From: Pseudoteredinibacter isoporae
GTDB lineage: Bacteria > Pseudomonadota > Gammaproteobacteria > Pseudomonadales > Cellvibrionaceae
Direction of reading: 5' to 3'
NCBI RefSeq assembly: GCF_011602085.1
Contig: NZ_JAAONY010000003.1
Span: 186,001-250,000 of the forward strand
Length of the DNA: 64,000 bases
Part shown: piece after piece, positions 51,580-61,656 of the stretch
Layout: each line of letters starts with the position of its first letter
Numbering within the stretch: position 1 is the first letter of the stretch
Notes under the pieces: generated by a model
Told to the model about the DNA's origin: nothing
The model's input: only the letters and a program-made list of their open reading frames with translations
Database searches by the model: none
Made by a program: the position numbers and the translations under genes

Positions 51580-54147
51580 TTAGAAACGATAGCCCAAATC
51601 CACACCAACCATACGCGGCAAACGACGCGCCACGGTGTGAGAACCTACCGCACTGCCTGGGCCGGTATAATCCAACAGATCTTCTTCATCGGTCAGATTG
51701 TTCGCCCACAGAGCCACGCTCCAGGTATCATCGGAACTGATCAGGCTGATACGAGCATTGACGGTAAAGTAATCCTCGATTTCCTCACCACGCAGCTGAC
51801 CAATACGGTCGTCTACCCAGTTATAGTCACCGCGGAAAACCAGGTCGCCCATACTCACAGGTACCGTGTACTCACCCATAATGTAGAATTTGTGCTCGGG
51901 CGTATTCGCCAACGGCTGACCAGTTTGGTCGCGCTCGCCAAAGATCACGTCGTAACGAGTGATTTCAGTATCCAGGAAGCTGTAGTTCGCCGACATAAAG
52001 AAGGCATCCGTTACAGACCAGTACAATTCCATGTCCACACCTTTGCCCTCGGCATCGGCAGTGGTGATGTTGTAGCTTGGAATCGCATTCGCCGGACCAA
52101 TCAATTGCAGATCCTGCTTGTTATCGTACTCGTAGAAGTAGGCCGCAACGTTGTAGCGCAGGTCACCTTCCAGGAAATCGCCTTTAAAGCCGACTTCATA
52201 GTTGGTCACCTCTTCCTGATCAAAGGTTGGCTTAATACCCGGACCAAAGCTCAAGCTGTTGAAACCACCGGATTTAAAGCCGGTTGATACACTGCCGTAA
52301 ACCATCGCGTCCTGGCTGATAAAGTAATCCACCACAAAGCGGCCAGAGAGCGCATCCCAGTCTTCGTCATAACGCTGAATGACATTGCCACCATCGTTAC
52401 CCGCATTAAAGAAGAACAAACCCAGTGGCAACGGCTGCCCCAGAATATTGGTCAGGAAACTGTTTTCCGGACGATAACCGGTCTGCACCGTGAAAGTTTT
52501 CTCGTCGTAGGTGTAACGCAGGCCTGCACTGATGTTCACAGAATCATTCAGCGCGTAGGTGAAATCGGTGTACAAAGCCGTGCTCTCATAAGTACCGGTA
52601 TTGCGTACTGATTCATGCCAGGCCGGATCGTTGCTTAAACGCGCCTGAATCTGGGGCAGCAAACAACCACCAATGGCCGCCGTTGGCCCCGCCGCAACGG
52701 CAACATCACCGGCATTGCTCGGGCCACAGCTAACCAAGTGCAAGGCACCGTATGGGCTGCTTGGGTTAAATGGGTTAGGGTTCGCCGCGTAAGCAGAGAA
52801 CAAAAAGCTGGACAAGGCCAAGCCGTCGAGGCCGGCACCGACCAGAGTGCTGCGTACGCCATTAACCACCTCGGCAACTTCCTGCTCAGTGGAATTGGCA
52901 TTGATACCCAGCTGGGCGCCGGAAATTTGAACCGGGGAAGCCAGCAAGGCATCCGGATTTGCCGACAATGCATTATAAATTGCAAAGTTTTCCAGCATGT
53001 TGGTCGTCGCGGTAGCTTCGGTGATGTGATCCACATGCTCTTTACTGTAAGCCGCACCCACGGTCCACTTCAGGTCTTCCCATTCGCCGACCAGACGGAA
53101 TTCCTGGGAGATCTGATCCTGATCATCGATGTTTTCAGATGAGAAATGGTGACCCGGATCGGAAGAACCGTCTTCATCATTCACAAAGTTAACGTTCATG
53201 GAACGATAAGCTGTGATCGATGTGAACGTCGCTGACTCAAACTCGTGATTGATTTCGATGGACGTACCAAACAGGTCACGTTCTTCCAGAGAGGTGGTGT
53301 CCAGAGACACATCGCCGTACAGATCGAATGGACCATTCACATTACCCGCAGCGAATACACTTTGCGTGGTGGTGTAGACGGTACCGGAATTTTGCGATAA
53401 CTCGCTGTACTCACCGCGCCAGATTACCTCGGTGTCGTCGGTTGCATCCCAACGAATCGAACCGCGCACAGACTGACTGTCAACATCGTTCAGATCCGGG
53501 CCATTCACATTATTCAGATAACCATTGCGATTGTTTACTGTGCCACTTAGACGCGCAGCAACCGTATCGCTGATGGGTTGATTAATCACAAAGCTGGCTT
53601 TTTTCTTGCCGTAATTGCCAAGGCTCAAGTTGATGGCACGCTCGGCTTCATCACCTGGCTTTTTGGTAATGTAGTGAATCGCGCCACCTGTGGCGTTACG
53701 ACCAAACAAAGTACCTTGGGGGCCTTTCAGGATTTCGATGCGTTCAACATCCTCCAGAGGAATTTCGGCGCCAGCACCACGTGCGGCATATACGCCGTCA
53801 ACGTATAGAGCAATCGCCGGATCAGAACCCACCGTAAAGTCGTCGGTTTGAATGCCGCGAACATTGTAGTTGGCCTGGGTAACGCTTTCATTATTCATCT
53901 CAACACCCGCCGTCGCACGGCCAATGTCACTGATGCTTTCGGCGCCCATTTCTTTCAGGGAGTCACCACTGAAAGCGGAAATGGAAATTGGAACATCCTG
54001 CAAGTTTTGTTCACGCTTTTGCGCGGTAACCACGACCTCTTCCAACAAGGAAGACGCTTGAACCCATACCGGCGTTGCAGCGACAGCGCTAAACGCGACA
54101 GCAACCGACAGGCTTTTAACGGGAAACGGAATTCGATTGTGTTTCAT
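51580..54147 (-). CDS. TonB-dependent outer-membrane receptor 1
   Basis: An 855-residue protein with a signal peptide (about 1-31, ending VQA). The TonB box region is LEEVVVTAQKREQNLQDVPI. The plug domain has YNVRGIQTDDF, IALYVDGVYAARG and VERIEILKGPQGTLFGRNATGGAI. A long beta-barrel ends in LGYRF, the terminal Phe needed for Bam insertion. This is the iron-complex-outermembrane-like class common in Sphingomonas and marine gammaproteobacteria; the substrate cannot be read. GAGAAG precedes the ATG, and TATAAT lies about 60 bases upstream. Confidence 0.92.
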   Translation of the reverse strand: MKHNRIPFPVKSLSVAVAFSAVAATPVWVQASSLLEEVVVTAQKREQNLQDVPISISAFSGDSLKEMGAESISDIGRATAGVEMNNESVTQANYNVRGIQTDDFTVGSDPAIALYVDGVYAARGAGAEIPLEDVERIEILKGPQGTLFGRNATGGAIHYITKKPGDEAERAINLSLGNYGKKKASFVINQPISDTVAARLSGTVNNRNGYLNNVNGPDLNDVDSQSVRGSIRWDATDDTEVIWRGEYSELSQNSGTVYTTTQSVFAAGNVNGPFDLYGDVSLDTTSLEERDLFGTSIEINHEFESATFTSITAYRSMNVNFVNDEDGSSDPGHHFSSENIDDQDQISQEFRLVGEWEDLKWTVGAAYSKEHVDHITEATATTNMLENFAIYNALSANPDALLASPVQISGAQLGINANSTEQEVAEVVNGVRSTLVGAGLDGLALSSFLFSAYAANPNPFNPSSPYGALHLVSCGPSNAGDVAVAAGPTAAIGGCLLPQIQARLSNDPAWHESVRNTGTYESTALYTDFTYALNDSVNISAGLRYTYDEKTFTVQTGYRPENSFLTNILGQPLPLGLFFFNAGNDGGNVIQRYDEDWDALSGRFVVDYFISQDAMVYGSVSTGFKSGGFNSLSFGPGIKPTFDQEEVTNYEVGFKGDFLEGDLRYNVAAYFYEYDNKQDLQLIGPANAIPSYNITTADAEGKGVDMELYWSVTDAFFMSANYSFLDTEITRYDVIFGERDQTGQPLANTPEHKFYIMGEYTVPVSMGDLVFRGDYNWVDDRIGQLRGEEIEDYFTVNARISLISSDDTWSVALWANNLTDEEDLLDYTGPGSAVGSHTVARRLPRMVGVDLGYRF

Positions 54148-54490
54148 ACTCTTCTCAAAAATATTGTTCTAAAAATAAGCAATAGCTAAAACAGTAAAAA
54201 GCGAATTATTATAGAACAGCCATGTCAATTAAGACTTTCCAAGACTCCCATTTACACTGTCTTTTTTCGCCACTTTAATTTACATACAAAGCAATAAGAT
54301 TATTTTTAAAACAGCATGAATGCTTTTTGCACAAAATAAATCGCATCTCGCTTCCCTGCCCAAACCTCAATTAAAAAAGCTTTTCGTATTTTTAGATAAT
54401 CAATTTTGAAAGTATTACGCATTTATTACTGAAATGAATAATTTATGCCCCGAAATGAAAAACCCTTTCCACAAAAGACCGGCATAAAAA
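54148..54490. other. Intergenic region upstream of TonB receptor 1, about 340 bp
   Basis: AT-rich. On the minus strand TATAAT near 54210 is a probable -10 of the receptor gene. No Fur-like 19-bp palindrome was recognised by eye. No gene. Confidence 0.4.
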
Positions 54491-54512
54491 AAGCCGGCGC
54501 AAAGGCCGGCTT
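54491..54512 (-). terminator. Terminator of TonB receptor 2
   Basis: AAGCCGGC and GCCGGCTT form an 8-bp stem with a 6-base loop, with T-runs on both strands (T7 on the minus strand), 25 bases after the receptor stop codon. Confidence 0.92.
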
Positions 54513-54536
54513 TTTGCATAAGTTCAGACTTTAGAA

Positions 54537-57125
54537 TTAGAAGTCTGCACTGACGCGCATATACCAGAAGGCACCATTGAAGCCAAACGGCGAAGTGATC
54601 GCATGCTGCTGCCCCAGGAAGTTCAGAACACCATTGCCTTCACGATCAGGGTATTCATCAAAGATGTTTTCACCACCGATTGCCACAGTGTACTTATCGT
54701 CAAAGACAACACGTGCTTCCAAGTCAACCAGTACGGCACTGCCATAGCTGAATACATCACTGCCATCGCCAGGGCCGAACAAGCCGCCAGTAGATTTCCA
54801 ATCACCGTAGCGATTCACACGCAACAGACCCTCGAAAATATCCTGGGTGTAATTGAAGCTCAACACACTGTTGTGCTCAGGCACCTGGTTTTCCAGATCG
54901 AAAACACGACCGTTATTAATGGTACCAGGCTTAATGTCAGATACATCCTGCTGGTTGTAGTTGTGGCGGAAATCCACATCCAAACGACCATCACCCAATT
55001 CAAATGAACTGTGAATGTTCAAATCGATACCGGAGACGTTGGACTCAAAACCGTTCACAAAGAAGTTACCGTTACTGCCCTGCAGCAAAGACGCATTCGG
55101 GATACCGGCGGCCTGCAGTTGCGCCAACTCAGCATCACCAATGGTGAAGTTCTGTAACGCAATACGGTCTTCGATAGTAATGTCGTAGAAGTCCATGGTA
55201 ATGGTGGTGCTGTCACCCGGCGTGTACACAAAGCCAATGGTGTAGCTGGTGGACTCTTCCGGCGTCAGGTTCTGGGCACCCAGAGCCACAGCGATAGGAT
55301 GATTCACAGGGTAAGTACCGCTTGGAATCAGGTTACCGCTGGAATCGGACGTTGTGGTGACGTTCAGAGTGTTCACCTGACCAGGCGTTGGAGCACGGAA
55401 ACCAGTGTTGGCTGTCGCACGAACCGCGAATTGCTCGGTGAATTCAAAACGACCGGAAATTTTCCAATCCAGAGTTGAACCAAACTCTTCAAAGTCTTCG
55501 TAACGCAAAGCAACCGCACCAGACAATTGATCGGTCAAGTCGGTTTCGGCGTCGACATAAACTGCGTAACTTTCACTGTCAAAAGTACCGGCAGATTCAA
55601 CCGGGAAGCCCTGGAAACCATCGGAACCCAAACCAAAAATGGTGGTGGTTGGGCCAGCCTGAATTGAGGCAGCATCACCGGCACCGATTTTGTAGGACTC
55701 TTCACGCCACTCAAAACCAAAACCAAGGTTCAATGGAGAGTCGTCCCAGGTTTTCACGAAATCAGCGTTCAAACCGGTTTCTTCCTGAGTCAGAGTACCG
55801 GGTTTAAAGCTGGTCGGAGACAAGCGACCCAAACTTGGGTTAATACTTTGCTGCAGAACGTATTCCACTTCGTTTTCCGCAGAACGTACGCGCACATCCC
55901 AGGTCAAGTTAGGATTAAATTCACCTTTCGCACCCAGAACCACACCGTAGTCACTGATATTCGCACCAAACAATGGGCTGTAACCACCCGGGAACAATTC
56001 ATGAATCGGGTTGCGCAGAACAAAACCACTTGGGCTGTTGCTGTCAGCTGTCAGGTAATCAGCAGGGTTCAAACCCTGATTCACAATGCTGTTCACGATA
56101 TCCGCAGAGGCATTGTCAGGCAAACCATCACCATCGGCATCGATTTGCAAGGTCGTGCGTGCCGCAATGTTTTGTTGATCAGCAGCGTTTGGCAATACCG
56201 GCGTACGGTAGAAGAAACCAGACAGGGTTTCGTTGTCCAGGTAAGAGAAATTACCGTAAATTTCTGTGGTCTCGTTGATATCGATACCCGCGTTCACAAA
56301 CAGCTTCAGGGCTTCGATATCCGGGTCACCCCAACGCTGACCAAAACCGTTGTATGGCACATTGCTGTCACCCACGATATCGCCAACAGAAGCGGCATCA
56401 GGACGCGGCGTGCCACGGCTGGTGATGTCAGAAGCGCTGTATTCTACGGTGGTATTGATAAAACCATTTTCAGTCAACGGCAAACCAAAGTTCGCACTCA
56501 CCATGGAACGCTCACCGTCGCCTTCGCTGTACTCACCGTACTGCGCAGCCAGACTGAAGCCTTCGTTGGAATCGTTCAATACCAGGTTCACTACACCGGC
56601 AATGGCGTCAGAACCGTACTGTGCCGATGCACCGTCACGCAGAACTTCAACGCGCTTGATCGCGGCGGATGGGAAGGCAGAAAAGTCCACACCTTGCGAA
56701 CCCTGGTTAGTTGTACCCAAGGGTGCCAGCTGCAAGTTAACCAGTGCAGAACGATGGCGACGAGTACCATTCACTGTGACCAAGGTATGGTCTGGTGACA
56801 AATTACGCAGAGTCACCGGTCGCACAAAAGCGGTACCATCAGCGATTGGAAAACGCTGAGTATTCAGAGACGGAGCAACTTTGGTTAGAGAATCGGTTAG
56901 GTTAAAAGACGCTTGTTGGCCCAGCTCACTACCACCCATCACATCGATTGGGGACAGTGTTTCTTCAGGGGACAAGCCTTCTTTACGAGTACCAATGGTG
57001 ACAACTTCTTCGAGTAACTGATCATCACTATTGATCTGCGCTACCGTGGTGTTAGCACTGGCAGCAACAGCAATCGCGAGGGCCGATTTTAAAAACAGGC
57101 GCTGCGAATTCTTGCGGTTAGACAT
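54537..57125 (-). CDS. TonB-dependent outer-membrane receptor 2
   Basis: An 862-residue protein with a signal peptide ending at VAQ (about residue 29) and AGGAGAG before the ATG. The plug begins LLEEVVTIGTRKEG. It contains the subclass-typical RFPIADGTAFVRPVTLRNL, DHTLVTVNGTRRHRSALVNL and VEVLRDGASAQYGSDAIAGVVN. A barrel follows, ending in VSADF. Receptors of this subclass are frequent in oligotrophic and polymer-degrading bacteria and may take up organic ligands rather than siderophores; that is family knowledge, not shown here. Same direction as receptor 1 but separated by a strong terminator, so separately transcribed. Confidence 0.92.
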   Translation of the reverse strand: MSNRKNSQRLFLKSALAIAVAASANTTVAQINSDDQLLEEVVTIGTRKEGLSPEETLSPIDVMGGSELGQQASFNLTDSLTKVAPSLNTQRFPIADGTAFVRPVTLRNLSPDHTLVTVNGTRRHRSALVNLQLAPLGTTNQGSQGVDFSAFPSAAIKRVEVLRDGASAQYGSDAIAGVVNLVLNDSNEGFSLAAQYGEYSEGDGERSMVSANFGLPLTENGFINTTVEYSASDITSRGTPRPDAASVGDIVGDSNVPYNGFGQRWGDPDIEALKLFVNAGIDINETTEIYGNFSYLDNETLSGFFYRTPVLPNAADQQNIAARTTLQIDADGDGLPDNASADIVNSIVNQGLNPADYLTADSNSPSGFVLRNPIHELFPGGYSPLFGANISDYGVVLGAKGEFNPNLTWDVRVRSAENEVEYVLQQSINPSLGRLSPTSFKPGTLTQEETGLNADFVKTWDDSPLNLGFGFEWREESYKIGAGDAASIQAGPTTTIFGLGSDGFQGFPVESAGTFDSESYAVYVDAETDLTDQLSGAVALRYEDFEEFGSTLDWKISGRFEFTEQFAVRATANTGFRAPTPGQVNTLNVTTTSDSSGNLIPSGTYPVNHPIAVALGAQNLTPEESTSYTIGFVYTPGDSTTITMDFYDITIEDRIALQNFTIGDAELAQLQAAGIPNASLLQGSNGNFFVNGFESNVSGIDLNIHSSFELGDGRLDVDFRHNYNQQDVSDIKPGTINNGRVFDLENQVPEHNSVLSFNYTQDIFEGLLRVNRYGDWKSTGGLFGPGDGSDVFSYGSAVLVDLEARVVFDDKYTVAIGGENIFDEYPDREGNGVLNFLGQQHAITSPFGFNGAFWYMRVSADF

Positions 57126-57527
57126 GGATGCTCTCCTATCACATGACCCATTTGGGTCGATTATTATTTTTAGGGAGGTCTGGCAGTGAATGTTTTTTGT
57201 TCATTCTTGTCTCTACCAGCCCGCTATGGTGCCGCGCTAATTCTTTATATTGCGCCCCACCTTAGACGATGGGTAACACAGAAAATGCTTGGGCAAATAC
57301 GCTCAAGCACCGATCAGCACTGACATTGGAAGCAATTATTACAGTTTTAAATTGAAATATATATCTAAAATGTTGAATAAATCTTTGCTTTTATTTCGAT
57401 AAAAAGTCTTAAACGACGTATATTTATTCAAATTAGTCAAACTTGCAGCACATTATAAAAATATGGCTGCAAGTCGGGAAGGCGCCTCGTCGCTAAAAAC
57501 GGGCAAGTTATGGCGTGTTTGCTGTGT
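57126..57527. other. Intergenic region between ccmG and TonB receptor 2, about 400 bp
   Basis: This is where ccmH and ccmI would be expected. No CcmH-like motif or other frame is present on either strand. AT-rich; it holds the receptor promoter. Confidence 0.5.
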
Positions 57528-58058
57528 TTATTTTCCCTTTAGCTCATTGATAATGGGCATGAAGTCCCTCTGCCAAACTTTGTCGTCAACCACGCCGACA
57601 TGTTTGTGGCGGATAATTCCTTGTTGATCGACTAAATAGGATTCCGGCGCACCGAAAACCCCGAGATCCAAACCCAGTCGACCGTCGCGGTCCATAACAC
57701 TGAATTCATAAGGGTCTTTCAATTCAGCCAACCACTGGCGCGCTGCATCGGGCTGATCTTTATAATTGACACCAACCACTCGTACGCCCTGCTCCGCCAA
57801 CTCCAGCAGATAAGGATGCTCTACGCGACACACGACACACCAGGTGGCCCACACATTAACCAAAGTGATTTCACCAAGAAAATCTTTTTCGGTTTTGAAA
57901 TCCTGTTCGTCTTTTAAAACGCCCAGGGAAAAGGCGGGAAACGCTTTATCTTTTAAAGCCGATGGCATTGCCGTTGGGTCCAGGGACAAACCCTTCCATA
58001 ACAGAGCCGCAAGCCCCACAAAAATGGCGAGAGGAATAAAGAGTTTTAAACGCGCCAT
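57528..58058 (-). CDS. ccmG: Cytochrome c maturation thioredoxin CcmG (DsbE)
   Basis: A 176-residue protein: one N-terminal membrane anchor and a periplasmic thioredoxin fold with active site WATWCVVCRVEHP. Family-specific blocks are VVGVNYKDQPDAARQWL and DLGVFGAPESYLVD, with GVIRHKHVG-like IIRHKHVGVV. It keeps apocytochrome CxxCH cysteines reduced for heme attachment. AGGAGAA precedes the ATG. It is the last gene of the operon here. Confidence 0.94.
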   Translation of the reverse strand: MARLKLFIPLAIFVGLAALLWKGLSLDPTAMPSALKDKAFPAFSLGVLKDEQDFKTEKDFLGEITLVNVWATWCVVCRVEHPYLLELAEQGVRVVGVNYKDQPDAARQWLAELKDPYEFSVMDRDGRLGLDLGVFGAPESYLVDQQGIIRHKHVGVVDDKVWQRDFMPIINELKGK

Positions 58059-58127
58059 GATTTCTCCTGGCAGAAAGTATTCAAATCCGTTCTCTCACAA
58101 GCCACGCTTGGGAGAGAACATAAATAA

Positions 58128-60104
58128 TCAGGCTGGCTTAAGTGCTTCCGTTTCGGGACGCAGCACCTTCAAACGACGGTAGCGTTTGTCGGCCACCGCA
58201 ATAAAGCCACCAAAGCCCATCAGCAAGCAACCGAGCCAGATCCACATGATAAAGGGTTTCACATACACGCGAACGGCCCAGGCGCCCTCACCCAGATGTT
58301 CACCCATCGCCATGTAAAGATCTCGACCTATGGAGGAATCCACCGCAGCTTCGGTCATCATATTGCCGCCGGAAAAATAACGACGCTTTTCCGGACCCAA
58401 TGTGGCCACTTCACTGCCGTCCCGGCTGACCACGACATTGGCTCGATCAGCGATATAGTTAGGCCCTCGAACACCTTCAGTGCCCTCGAATTTAAATTCG
58501 TAAGCTCCCACGTTAACAGTTTCGCCGGGTGCCAGACGCACATCACTTTGTACGCTGTAAATGGAACTCAAACCACCACCGATAACCGTTAAGCCCAAAC
58601 CGATATGGGCACACACCATCGCATAAAAGCTGGCATTCATATTAAACAGTTGCGCAACAGTCGAGCCACGTTTTGCACGGGCTTTATGCCACCAGTCGCG
58701 CAAGCTCACCGCGACAACCCAAAAACCGATTGCCGCACACAGCCAGCCTTTCCAATGGAAAGCGTCGCCGTACATAAACGCAACCAGTAAACCCATAACC
58801 ACCGCAACCACAGCAGGCAGCCATAAAAAATTAGCCAGGCGTTCGCCCTTGCTCTTCTTCCACTGGGAGATCGATCCAATCCCGAGGAAAAAACTCAATG
58901 CGAGAACCAGGGGTACAAAGAACGCATTAAAAAACGGCGGGCCAACAGAGATACGCCCCATTCCCATCGCATCAGCGATCAGAGGGTACAAGGTGCCCAG
59001 CAAGACGGTCAGCATAATCACCACAAGCAGCATATTATTGAGCAGCAGGAACATTTCCCGTGACATCCACCCAAAGGTTGCAACCGCACGCATCGTCGGT
59101 GCTTTTAAGGCATAGATCATCAAGGAACCGCCCACGACTACGCCAAGGAAACCTAAAATAAACACACCACGCTCCGGATCAGTAGCGAAAGCATGTACCG
59201 ACGTAATCACACCGGATCGAACCAGGAAGGTGCCCAACAAACTCAAGGAGAATGCAAAGATGGCCAGTAAAATGGTCCAGCTTTTAAATACGCCACGCTT
59301 TTCAGTGACCGCAAGTGAATGCACCAAAGCCGTCGATACCAGCCAGGGCATAAAGGAGGCATTTTCCACTGGGTCCCAGAACCACCAGCCACCCCAGCCA
59401 AGTTCGTAATACGCCCACCAGCTACCCAAAGCGATGCCCAAGGTTAAAAACGCCCAGGCCGCCGTCGCCCACGGGCGCGACCATCTCGCCCAGGCACTAT
59501 CCAAACGACCGGATAACAAAGCGGCAATGGCAAAAGCGAAATTAACACTCAACCCCACGTAACCCATGTAAAGCACCGGTGGATGAAAAACAAACGCGGG
59601 GTCTTGCAATAGAGGATTGAGATCACGACCTTCACTCGGCGTATCGGGCAGCAGTCGATCAAAAGGATTGGAGGTCAGCAGCATAAACAGCAAAAAGCCG
59701 ATGCACAAAAAGCCAAGTACAGAAAGCACCCGAGCGACCATAACCATTGGCAACGAACGACTCAGGCAGGCGACGGTAAACGTCCAACCAGCAAGCATCA
59801 ATACCCACAACAGGAAGGAGCCCTCGTGACCACCCCAGACGGCAGAAAACTTGTAGTACCAGGGCAACATAGAATTGGATGTTTGTGCAACATAAGCAAC
59901 TGAGAAGTCGCTTTCCATAAAAGAAATGGTCAGACAGGCATACGCCAACCCGACAAACACAAATACGCCCGTCGCCAGACTGCGGGAACTGCGCATCCAC
60001 AACAGATTATTTTGATAGCTGCCCACCATTGGAATCGCAGCCAGTAAAAAAGAAAGGCCCAACGCAACGATCAGGGCAATATGTCCAAGTTCAGCGGTCA
60101 TCAC
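58128..60104 (-). CDS. ccmF: Cytochrome c heme lyase subunit CcmF
   Basis: A 658-residue protein with about 15 membrane helices. The heme-handling WWD domain is WAYYELGWGGWWFWDPVENASFMPWL; also WGGHEGSFLLWVLML near the start and conserved periplasmic His residues. Together with CcmH it ligates heme to apocytochromes. It follows ccmE by 12 bases. Confidence 0.96.
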   Translation of the reverse strand: MMTAELGHIALIVALGLSFLLAAIPMVGSYQNNLLWMRSSRSLATGVFVFVGLAYACLTISFMESDFSVAYVAQTSNSMLPWYYKFSAVWGGHEGSFLLWVLMLAGWTFTVACLSRSLPMVMVARVLSVLGFLCIGFLLFMLLTSNPFDRLLPDTPSEGRDLNPLLQDPAFVFHPPVLYMGYVGLSVNFAFAIAALLSGRLDSAWARWSRPWATAAWAFLTLGIALGSWWAYYELGWGGWWFWDPVENASFMPWLVSTALVHSLAVTEKRGVFKSWTILLAIFAFSLSLLGTFLVRSGVITSVHAFATDPERGVFILGFLGVVVGGSLMIYALKAPTMRAVATFGWMSREMFLLLNNMLLVVIMLTVLLGTLYPLIADAMGMGRISVGPPFFNAFFVPLVLALSFFLGIGSISQWKKSKGERLANFLWLPAVVAVVMGLLVAFMYGDAFHWKGWLCAAIGFWVVAVSLRDWWHKARAKRGSTVAQLFNMNASFYAMVCAHIGLGLTVIGGGLSSIYSVQSDVRLAPGETVNVGAYEFKFEGTEGVRGPNYIADRANVVVSRDGSEVATLGPEKRRYFSGGNMMTEAAVDSSIGRDLYMAMGEHLGEGAWAVRVYVKPFIMWIWLGCLLMGFGGFIAVADKRYRRLKVLRPETEALKPA

Positions 60105-60116
60105 GGCTCCAGAGTT

Positions 60117-60611
60117 TTAATAGGTTTTATTGCCCGACAAATCCATGCCTGCACAGCTGGCCTGGTGTGAAGTGCCGGTTTTCGCGCTGGCATCGGCCAT
60201 AGCCTCGGCCACCTCAACCGGAGTGTAGTTTTCATCGTGTTTGGCCAAAACCTGTTCTGCCATAAACACACCGTTTTGCAGCTGACCATTCACCACGGCC
60301 GCCTCTCCTTCGCTGAATAAATCCGGAAGGATACCGGTGTATTGCACATTCAGTGCAGCGTTACCATCGGTGATCGCAAAGCGCACGGCCAAATCCGTTT
60401 TACTGCGCTCGACAGAACCTGGCACCACACAGCCACCCGCTCGAATGTTGACACCTTCCGGCGCCTCACCGTTCACCAGTTTTGACGGAGGATAAAACAG
60501 ATTGATGTTCTCTCTCAGCGCAAAGGCCATCAGACCAATCGCCAATGAGGCAAAAACCACGATAAACAGAACAATCATTAAACGCTGCTTACGCACCGGG
60601 TGCATGGGCAT
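60117..60611 (-). CDS. ccmE: Heme chaperone CcmE
   Basis: A 164-residue membrane-anchored OB-fold protein. The heme-binding motif is AKHDENYTP, with the covalent His and nearby Tyr. VNIRAGGCVVPGSVER and VQYTGILPDLFSEGEAAVVNG are typical. It carries heme from CcmC to CcmF. Confidence 0.95.
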   Translation of the reverse strand: MPMHPVRKQRLMIVLFIVVFASLAIGLMAFALRENINLFYPPSKLVNGEAPEGVNIRAGGCVVPGSVERSKTDLAVRFAITDGNAALNVQYTGILPDLFSEGEAAVVNGQLQNGVFMAEQVLAKHDENYTPVEVAEAMADASAKTGTSHQASCAGMDLSGNKTY

Positions 60612-60667
60612 AATACTTCTCTTTTTTATCAGAACTCTAATATATGCGTCGGCCCTTCAGGGCTTCT

Positions 60668-60877
60668 TTACGCTTTATTTTCCATGGCCTGCAACGCCTG
60701 TTGCTCGGCCAGTTTTTCCTGCCTCTGCAACTGTTTGCGAATCGCTTTTTTTCTCAACATCGGTGACAGTACGATATAGGAAATGGCAATCAGGGCCGCA
60801 GTGTAACAAGCCCAAACATAAGGACCATGGCCGGCCATAGACATAAACTCGGCAAAGCTTTCAAAACGAAATTGCAT
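60668..60877 (-). CDS. ccmD: Heme exporter accessory protein CcmD
   Basis: A 69-residue protein with one membrane helix and a basic Gln/Glu-rich cytoplasmic tail. The start MQFRFESFAEFMSMAGHGPYVW is typical of CcmD. It helps release holo-CcmE from CcmABC. Only 10 bases separate it from ccmC. Confidence 0.92.
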   Translation of the reverse strand: MQFRFESFAEFMSMAGHGPYVWACYTAALIAISYIVLSPMLRKKAIRKQLQRQEKLAEQQALQAMENKA

Positions 60878-60887
60878 CTTTCCCCTC

Positions 60888-61628
60888 TCAGACCTTTTCC
60901 AGCAAGGCTTGTTTCACCCACTTGGTTTTCATCTCGCGCTGAAGAATTTCGCTGCGCGTTGACGCCAGCAGCGCCCAGGTGAATAAAATATAAAAACCGG
61001 TGATCATTCCCAGCAAGGGGTACAGCATTTCTGGCGCAATGCTGCTTGAGGTCATTTTGATCGACGCTGGTTGGTGCAGAGTAAACCACCAATCTACCGA
61101 TTTGTAGATAATGGGAATATTTACCGTACCCACCAAACTTAATATAGCGCTGGCTTTGTCCGCCACTTCCTGCTCACGAAAAGCTTCTTGAAGCGCGATC
61201 ACGCCGAGATATAGGAACAACAAAATCAATACCGAAGTTAAGCGAGCATCCCAGACCCAATAAGTACCCCAGGTTGGTTTGCCCCACACGGCTCCGGTAA
61301 ACAAGGCCATGGCCGTAAGCACCGCACCAATTGGCGCGGCGACTTTCATGACCATATAAGACAGTTTCATTTTCCAGATAAGACCAATCGCACCTGCGAT
61401 GGCCATCACATAGTAAGCAGCCATCGCCACGATCGATGCAGGGACATGCAAATACATAATTCGGTAGCTATTGCCCTGCTTGGAATCCAATGGCGCAAAA
61501 CCCAATGCCCATATTGAACCACTGACAATAATCAGAAGGCTGATACTCAGCAACCAAGGCATCCAGGCGTTGGTTTTTTCATAAAACCATTTCGGGGAGC
61601 CTAATCTGTGGAACCACTGCCAAGCCAA
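60888..61628 (-). CDS. ccmC: Heme exporter protein CcmC
   Basis: A 246-residue protein with six membrane helices. The WWD domain reads GKPTWGTYWVWDARLTSVLILLF; conserved His residues flank it (YLHVPAS and the later periplasmic loop). It presents heme to CcmE. Confidence 0.95.
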   Translation of the reverse strand: MAWQWFHRLGSPKWFYEKTNAWMPWLLSISLLIIVSGSIWALGFAPLDSKQGNSYRIMYLHVPASIVAMAAYYVMAIAGAIGLIWKMKLSYMVMKVAAPIGAVLTAMALFTGAVWGKPTWGTYWVWDARLTSVLILLFLYLGVIALQEAFREQEVADKASAILSLVGTVNIPIIYKSVDWWFTLHQPASIKMTSSSIAPEMLYPLLGMITGFYILFTWALLASTRSEILQREMKTKWVKQALLEKV

Positions 61629-61656
61629 CGTCTGCCTCTCTCAGCCCTTTGGGGCG

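Noticed and set aside
54585-56859. Several long plus-strand frames inside TonB receptor 2
   Set aside because: Antisense shadows of a clear receptor gene with signal peptide, plug and barrel.
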